DNA of 35,596 nucleotides from positions 1 through 35,596 of the forward strand of contig JAFEFT010000051.1 in NCBI GenBank assembly GCA_018240435.1, read 5' to 3'. The notes beneath the pieces were generated by a model. It worked only from the letters and a program-made list of their open reading frames with translations, did not search any database and was not told the origin of the DNA. The stretch's first letter is position 1. Each line of letters begins with the position of its first letter. A program made the position numbers and the translations under genes. This DNA comes from Pseudomonadota bacterium. GTDB lineage: Bacteria; Pseudomonadota; Gammaproteobacteria; Xanthomonadales; Xanthomonadaceae. Shown piece by piece: positions 32,578-35,596 of this stretch.

Positions 32578-33987
32578 ATGCTACGCATCAAACCGTTGCA
32601 TCTCGTGCTCGCCGCGCTGCTGTGCGGCCCGCTCGCGTTTTCCACCGCTTCGGTCGCGGCCGCCGGAAAGCCCTCGGCAGCGCGTTATCGCGTGGTCGAT
32701 CTGGGTTCACTCGGCGGCGATTTCGGGATACTGCAGGGCCGATCCATCAACTTGGCCGGGGCGGCAGTGGGCTTCATGGGCACCAACGTCCCCGACCCAT
32801 TCAACCCGGACTGCTTCTTCGACTGCAACGTGGATCACGCATTCCTATACCAGGGTGGCAAGACGTACGACTTGGGCGCGCTCGCCAAGGGCGTCAGCAG
32901 CCTCGCCGCCGGCATCACCAACGCCGGGCTGGTGTACGGGCAGGCGCAGAACGGCAAGCTCGACCCGCTGACGGGCTTCCCGCAAGCACGTGCCGTGCAA
33001 TGGATCGATCGGCAGATCGTGAATCTGGGCACGCTCGGCGGCAATCAAAGTATCGCCATCATGGCCAACCCGCAGGGCCAGACGATCGGCGGAGCCCTTA
33101 CCTCCAGGCTGGATCCGTTTGCGGATCAGCCAATGGCCGGGTGCCGCTATACCCCGATCAGCGGTGCCGGAGCGAACTGGTCGACGTTCGCCGAAAACAG
33201 CTTCTTTGCACCAGGGGCGACCGAGACCCATGCCACGCTATGGTGGGGCGGCACGAAATACGACATGGACACCTTGGGTGGTCCCGACAGCATGGCGGTT
33301 GATGTCAACGTTGTCGGACAGGCCGTCGGCTGGTCGTACACCAGCTTCCAGGCCAACGATTTCGGCGTTCCCGACGTGCGTCCGTTCGTGTGGAACCTGC
33401 GAACCCGCAAGATGCGCGATCTTGGCAGCCTCGGTGGCGCGTGCGCTATCGCCGCCGCCATCAACAACCGGGGCGAAGTGGTCGGTCATTCCACCCTTGC
33501 CAACAACACGACCGAGCATCCGTTCCTGTGGACCGCCATGGGCGGCATGCGCGATCTCGGAAGCCTCGGTGGCGACTTCGCCCATGCCAACGCCATCAAC
33601 GATCGCGGCGAGGTGATCGGCTACTCGACGATGGTCCCGAGGGGCCAGGGCCAGCCGCCAACCTACGCCAAGGGCCGCGCGTTCTACTGGAAAAACGGCA
33701 CGATGACCAACCTCGGCACCTTCGGCGACGACTACAGCGACGCGAACAGCATCAACAGCCCCGGCCAGATCGTGGGTGAAATCTTCTCGCCGACCACAGG
33801 TGCCAGCCTGATCGGCTGGATTTCGGATCGCGGTGGCCCGATCGTCGATCTCAACACGCTGATCGATCCTGCTTCGGGGTACCAGATCATCGCCGCCGGA
33901 CACATCACCGATGCCGGTGAAATCGGCGCGCGCGCCATCGCTCCGGACGGCACCGAACATCCGGTCAAGCTGGTGCCGATCCGGTAA
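32578..33987 (+). CDS. Secreted HAF-repeat protein
   Basis: This 469-residue protein has a signal peptide (about 1-28, LVLAALLCGPLAFSTASVAA) and several HAF-type repeats, the extracellular repeat family marked by DLGSLGG-like turns. Copies appear as DLGSLGG (three times), NLGTLGG, DTLGG and NLGTFGD, each followed by A.AIN..G.V.G. and a HAFLW-type strand (HPFLW, RPFVW, RAFYW). The repeats likely build a beta-propeller-like fold outside the cytoplasm. The molecular function is unknown. AAGGGG lies upstream of the ATG. Repeated GGTGCGTGTCC boxes flank the gene on both sides. Confidence 0.88.
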   Translation: MLRIKPLHLVLAALLCGPLAFSTASVAAAGKPSAARYRVVDLGSLGGDFGILQGRSINLAGAAVGFMGTNVPDPFNPDCFFDCNVDHAFLYQGGKTYDLGALAKGVSSLAAGITNAGLVYGQAQNGKLDPLTGFPQARAVQWIDRQIVNLGTLGGNQSIAIMANPQGQTIGGALTSRLDPFADQPMAGCRYTPISGAGANWSTFAENSFFAPGATETHATLWWGGTKYDMDTLGGPDSMAVDVNVVGQAVGWSYTSFQANDFGVPDVRPFVWNLRTRKMRDLGSLGGACAIAAAINNRGEVVGHSTLANNTTEHPFLWTAMGGMRDLGSLGGDFAHANAINDRGEVIGYSTMVPRGQGQPPTYAKGRAFYWKNGTMTNLGTFGDDYSDANSINSPGQIVGEIFSPTTGASLIGWISDRGGPIVDLNTLIDPASGYQIIAAGHITDAGEIGARAIAPDGTEHPVKLVPIR

Positions 33988-34077
33988 CTCCAGGTTCCGC
34001 AGCAATCACGCAAGTGTCCTGGTTGATCGAACCCAATCACGGAACTTGTCGCAAGGACGGCCAGTCTGCGGAAACAG

Positions 34078-34105
34078 GGAAATGGTGCGTGTCCTGGTTT
34101 CCCTG
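34078..34105 (+). repeat. GTGCGTGTCC box, copy 1
   Basis: A 28-bp stretch GGAAATGGTGCGTGTCC... recurs at 34320-34347 with one mismatch. With flanking bases it forms a hairpin, CAGGGAAA (34075-34082) with TTTCCCTG (34098-34105). Shorter relatives are GGTGCGTGTCC at 32437 and GTGTCCTGGTT at 34014. The gene-poor stretch 33988-34303 holds only these boxes and no recognisable coding sequence. Confidence 0.7.
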
Positions 34106-34303
34106 GGCGATGAAAAATCGTCGCCCGTCAAATCACGGAAAAATCCACGCCCGACGGCGGACGAATGCCGGACGTGCGATGCGATCTCGAATTGGTGGAT
34201 GTCCCAATGCTCCGCTGTTCACCACCACGACCTTGCGTCAGCGGGGGCGTCCATGTATGTCCAAATGCTCTCAGATCGTCCGTGCGAAGGGAAATTCATC
34301 GCG

Positions 34304-34642
34304 ATGGGGGTGAGTCTATGGAAATGGTGCGTGTCCTTGTTTCCCTGCAAGGCGCTCGACCTCACCCAGGCCCAGCTCGGCGACCTGATCGGCGTCACCC
34401 AGCAGCAGATCGCCTCGTTCGAGATCGGACGCCGGCGCATGCCGGTGTCCGTGCTGCCGCTGCTCGCAAGGGCGCTGGACACGAGCATCGAGGAACTCGT
34501 CGGCGAGCGGCCACGGCCCGGCAAGCGCGGTCCCGCGCCGAAGCTGCAACGCCAGCTCGAACGTCTGCACGCCCTGCCCAAGGCCAAGCAGCGCATGGTC
34601 AGCGAAGTGCTCGACTCGCTGCTCGCGCAGGCTGCGCGCTGA
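34304..34642 (+). pseudogene. XRE-type regulator gene with displaced 5' end
   Basis: From 34349 onward the sequence encodes a good XRE helix-turn-helix (LTQAQLGDLIGVTQQQIASFEIGRRRMP) followed by a C-terminal helical tail (KRGPAPKLQRQLERLHALPKAKQRM ...). The domain starts abruptly at KALDLTQ, within what should be helix 1. Immediately before it lies the second GTGCGTGTCC box, read in frame as WKWCVSLFPC. So the normal first 10-25 residues were replaced. Translation from ATG 34304 would still give 112 residues, but the DNA-binding fold is probably damaged. A terminator follows 13 bases after the stop. Confidence 0.7.
34320..34347 (+). repeat. GTGCGTGTCC box, copy 2
   Basis: Second 28-bp copy, matching 34078-34105 at 27 of 28 positions (T for G at 34338 or next to it). 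It ends exactly where the conserved XRE coding sequence begins at 34349, so it marks the breakpoint that truncated that gene. Confidence 0.7.
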
Positions 34643-34655
34643 GGCCCATAAAGCA

Positions 34656-34680
34656 AACGCCCCGCGCGAGGCGGGGCGTT
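34656..34680. terminator. Bidirectional rho-independent terminator
   Basis: AACGCCCCGC (34656-34665) pairs with GCGGGGCGTT (34671-34680) around a 5-base loop. On the minus strand the hairpin is followed by a T-rich tract (GTTTGCTTTATGG), so it best serves the lipoprotein gene; it also lies right after the XRE gene on the plus strand. Confidence 0.85.
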
Positions 34681-34696
34681 GGGAATGCATCGAAGG

Positions 34697-35242
34697 TCAG
34701 CGCCGTGCAGCCATAACCAATGCTCTCACTAGCTGGCCGATACTCGATTCAGGCGTTCCATAAACCGCGACCGTCTTTTTCGCGTTTCGTTGCTCGACGG
34801 TCAAGAAATAGCAGTCCCCATCGTCGACCCCAGGCTGCGCATCGCCTTGCAAATTGGTCAAGGGCTCGTTGTAGATCACCCCAAGGCGCCGACCCAGTTC
34901 GGTCTTTGATAAATCTTTGGGATGCCCAAGGCTGCTACTCAAGCGCATGCCGCCGACATAAATGTAGTCGTATCTAGGGAACCCACTGTTGCCAATCTCA
35001 AGGATTATCGCGTCGCCCTCAGTCTTGTCTCCGCGCATCACATCCAACAACTTGCCGCGCTCAGAAGCAAGCGAATGCCAACTCTTCAGGCATTGCTGAA
35101 GCTCCACTCTTCGATCAACTCCTTGCCTAACAGGCATCTTGCTTGCCCCATCTTCGTACGACGGCAGCGCCACTAGATTTAGAGGTGCGCATGCCACGGA
35201 GCACGTAGCCATCAAGAGGATCAGGGCGCAAATTGCACGCAT
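34697..35242 (-). CDS. Small lipoprotein, candidate immunity protein of the Rhs M91 toxin
   Basis: This 181-residue protein has a lipoprotein signal (MRAICALILLMATCSVAC, lipobox SVAC at about 15-18) and a mature domain that I do not recognise (blocks LQQCLKSWHSLASERGKLL, YDYIYVGGMRLSSSLG, GDCYFLTVEQRNAKK). The ATG at 35242 is one base after the stop of the upstream toxin reading frame (TAAGATG), so the two are translationally coupled. Such a place, and a lower GC content than the rest of the window, is typical for immunity genes of polymorphic toxins. An open frame upstream in the same phase (to 35407) overlaps the toxin codons and is rejected. The immunity role is inferred from position alone. 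Confidence 0.75.
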   Translation of the reverse strand: MRAICALILLMATCSVACAPLNLVALPSYEDGASKMPVRQGVDRRVELQQCLKSWHSLASERGKLLDVMRGDKTEGDAIILEIGNSGFPRYDYIYVGGMRLSSSLGHPKDLSKTELGRRLGVIYNEPLTNLQGDAQPGVDDGDCYFLTVEQRNAKKTVAVYGTPESSIGQLVRALVMAARR

Positions 35243-35243
35243 C

Positions 35244-35596
35244 TTAGTACACCGTTCGTTCTGGCTGGTGCATTTCCACGCGAATCTTGTTTTCAATCTG
35301 CATCGCTTTCTCTTCCGAACGACGCACGCCAGTTGCGGGATCCACACTTCGATCCAATGTGCCCTTGGAATAGTCAACTGCATGCGAAAGCTCATGCCCA
35401 AGGACAATCGCAGAGGGAGTAGGAACTTGGCCTTGCGCCGTAGTGAACTTGGCCTTGCGCCGTAGTCAACGGATGGAGTCCAGTTTGGATCGTGCGAGAT
35501 GGTGCCGCCAGTCCCCTTGCCATTCTGCGCATTAGCGAGATTTGTGGGGTCTGCGTGGCTTGAGCCAGAAAAGGCTCCAGGGTCAGGTCTTGCTTT
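35244..35596 (-). pseudogene. Rhs-type toxin C-terminus with M91 metallopeptidase domain, frameshifted, cut by window edge
   Basis: Reading from the edge, one frame gives ADPTNLANAQNGKGTGG, then ISHDPNWTPSVDYGARPSS; after 35445 a second frame gives TPSAIVLGHELSHAVDYSKG, RSVDPATGVRRSEEKAMQ, then IENKIRVEMHQPERTVY and TAA (35246-35244). HELSH is the HExxH zinc motif, and the SEE..ENKIR..R..Y tail matches the M91 (NleD-like effector) domain found at the ends of Rhs proteins. A 22-bp tandem duplication at 35423-35466 puts the two halves out of phase. The repeat-rich Rhs core would lie beyond the window. M91 enzymes are zinc endopeptidases (NleD cuts host MAP kinases); the target here is unknown. 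Confidence 0.75.
35423..35466. repeat. 22-bp tandem duplication inside the toxin gene
   Basis: Two identical 22-bp units lie at 35423-35444 and 35445-35466 (each begins GAACTTGG and ends GCCGTAGT). Because 22 is not a multiple of three, each gain or loss of a unit changes the reading frame. Two copies keep the zinc motif out of phase with the upstream frame; three would restore it. Confidence 0.9.

Noticed and set aside
34697-35407. Longer version of the lipoprotein starting at 35407
   Set aside because: The added 55 residues overlap the M91 zinc-motif codons in another frame and would bury the lipoprotein signal peptide.
35579-35596. Sequence at the right edge (AGGGTCAGGTCTTGCTTT) as a mobile-element end
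   Set aside because: It resembles short sequences seen near repeats in related genomes, but there is one copy only and the window ends there, so it cannot be supported.

Overview
The window looks like chromosomal DNA of a GC-rich gammaproteobacterium, most likely of the Xanthomonadales (Lysobacteraceae or Rhodanobacteraceae). The reasons are the petABC-sspA-sspB block, the ybeZ-ybeY-corC block, rfbBACD, several TACACT/TACAAT-type -10 boxes close to start codons, and many short palindromic or heptameric intergenic repeats. No species can be named from sequence alone. No rRNA, tRNA or CRISPR was seen.

Layout. 1-300: three tandem palindromes. 295-5199 (minus): cytochrome bc1 genes petA-petB-petC, then stringent starvation protein A, ClpXP adaptor SspB and a twin-FHA membrane protein. 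5420-9862: a lytic transglycosylase (minus), then miaB and an OafA-like acyltransferase (plus). 9876-11045: a scrambled patch holding a copy of the 3' end of the ABC permease gene, a diverged internal piece of miaB, and a DUF4160/DUF2442-HTH gene pair of toxin-antitoxin type with a palindromic operator candidate. 11046-14863 (minus): a TetR - membrane fusion protein - ABC ATPase - ABC permease exporter operon resembling cecR-ybhGFSR.

14994-20003 (mostly plus): phoH-like ybeZ, ybeY, corC (ybeX), a DUF4105 membrane protein and corA, with one small membrane-protein gene on the opposite strand. 20041-20214: six copies of a 25-bp intergenic repeat. 20222-28318: three secreted S9-family serine peptidases (two of them tandem paralogues) and a POT peptide transporter, which together suggest peptide scavenging. 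28440-32313 (minus): rfbBACD for dTDP-L-rhamnose, interrupted between rfbA and rfbC by two heptanucleotide arrays.

32437-34680: a HAF-repeat secreted protein and a 5'-truncated XRE regulator, bordered by repeated GGTGCGTGTCC-containing boxes. 34697-35596 (minus): lower-GC DNA with the tail of an Rhs-type polymorphic toxin carrying an M91 (NleD-like) zinc metallopeptidase domain, whose HExxH frame is disrupted by a 22-bp tandem duplication. A small lipoprotein gene one base downstream of the toxin stop codon is a candidate immunity gene. This end and the 9876-11045 patch are the two most unusual parts of the window.
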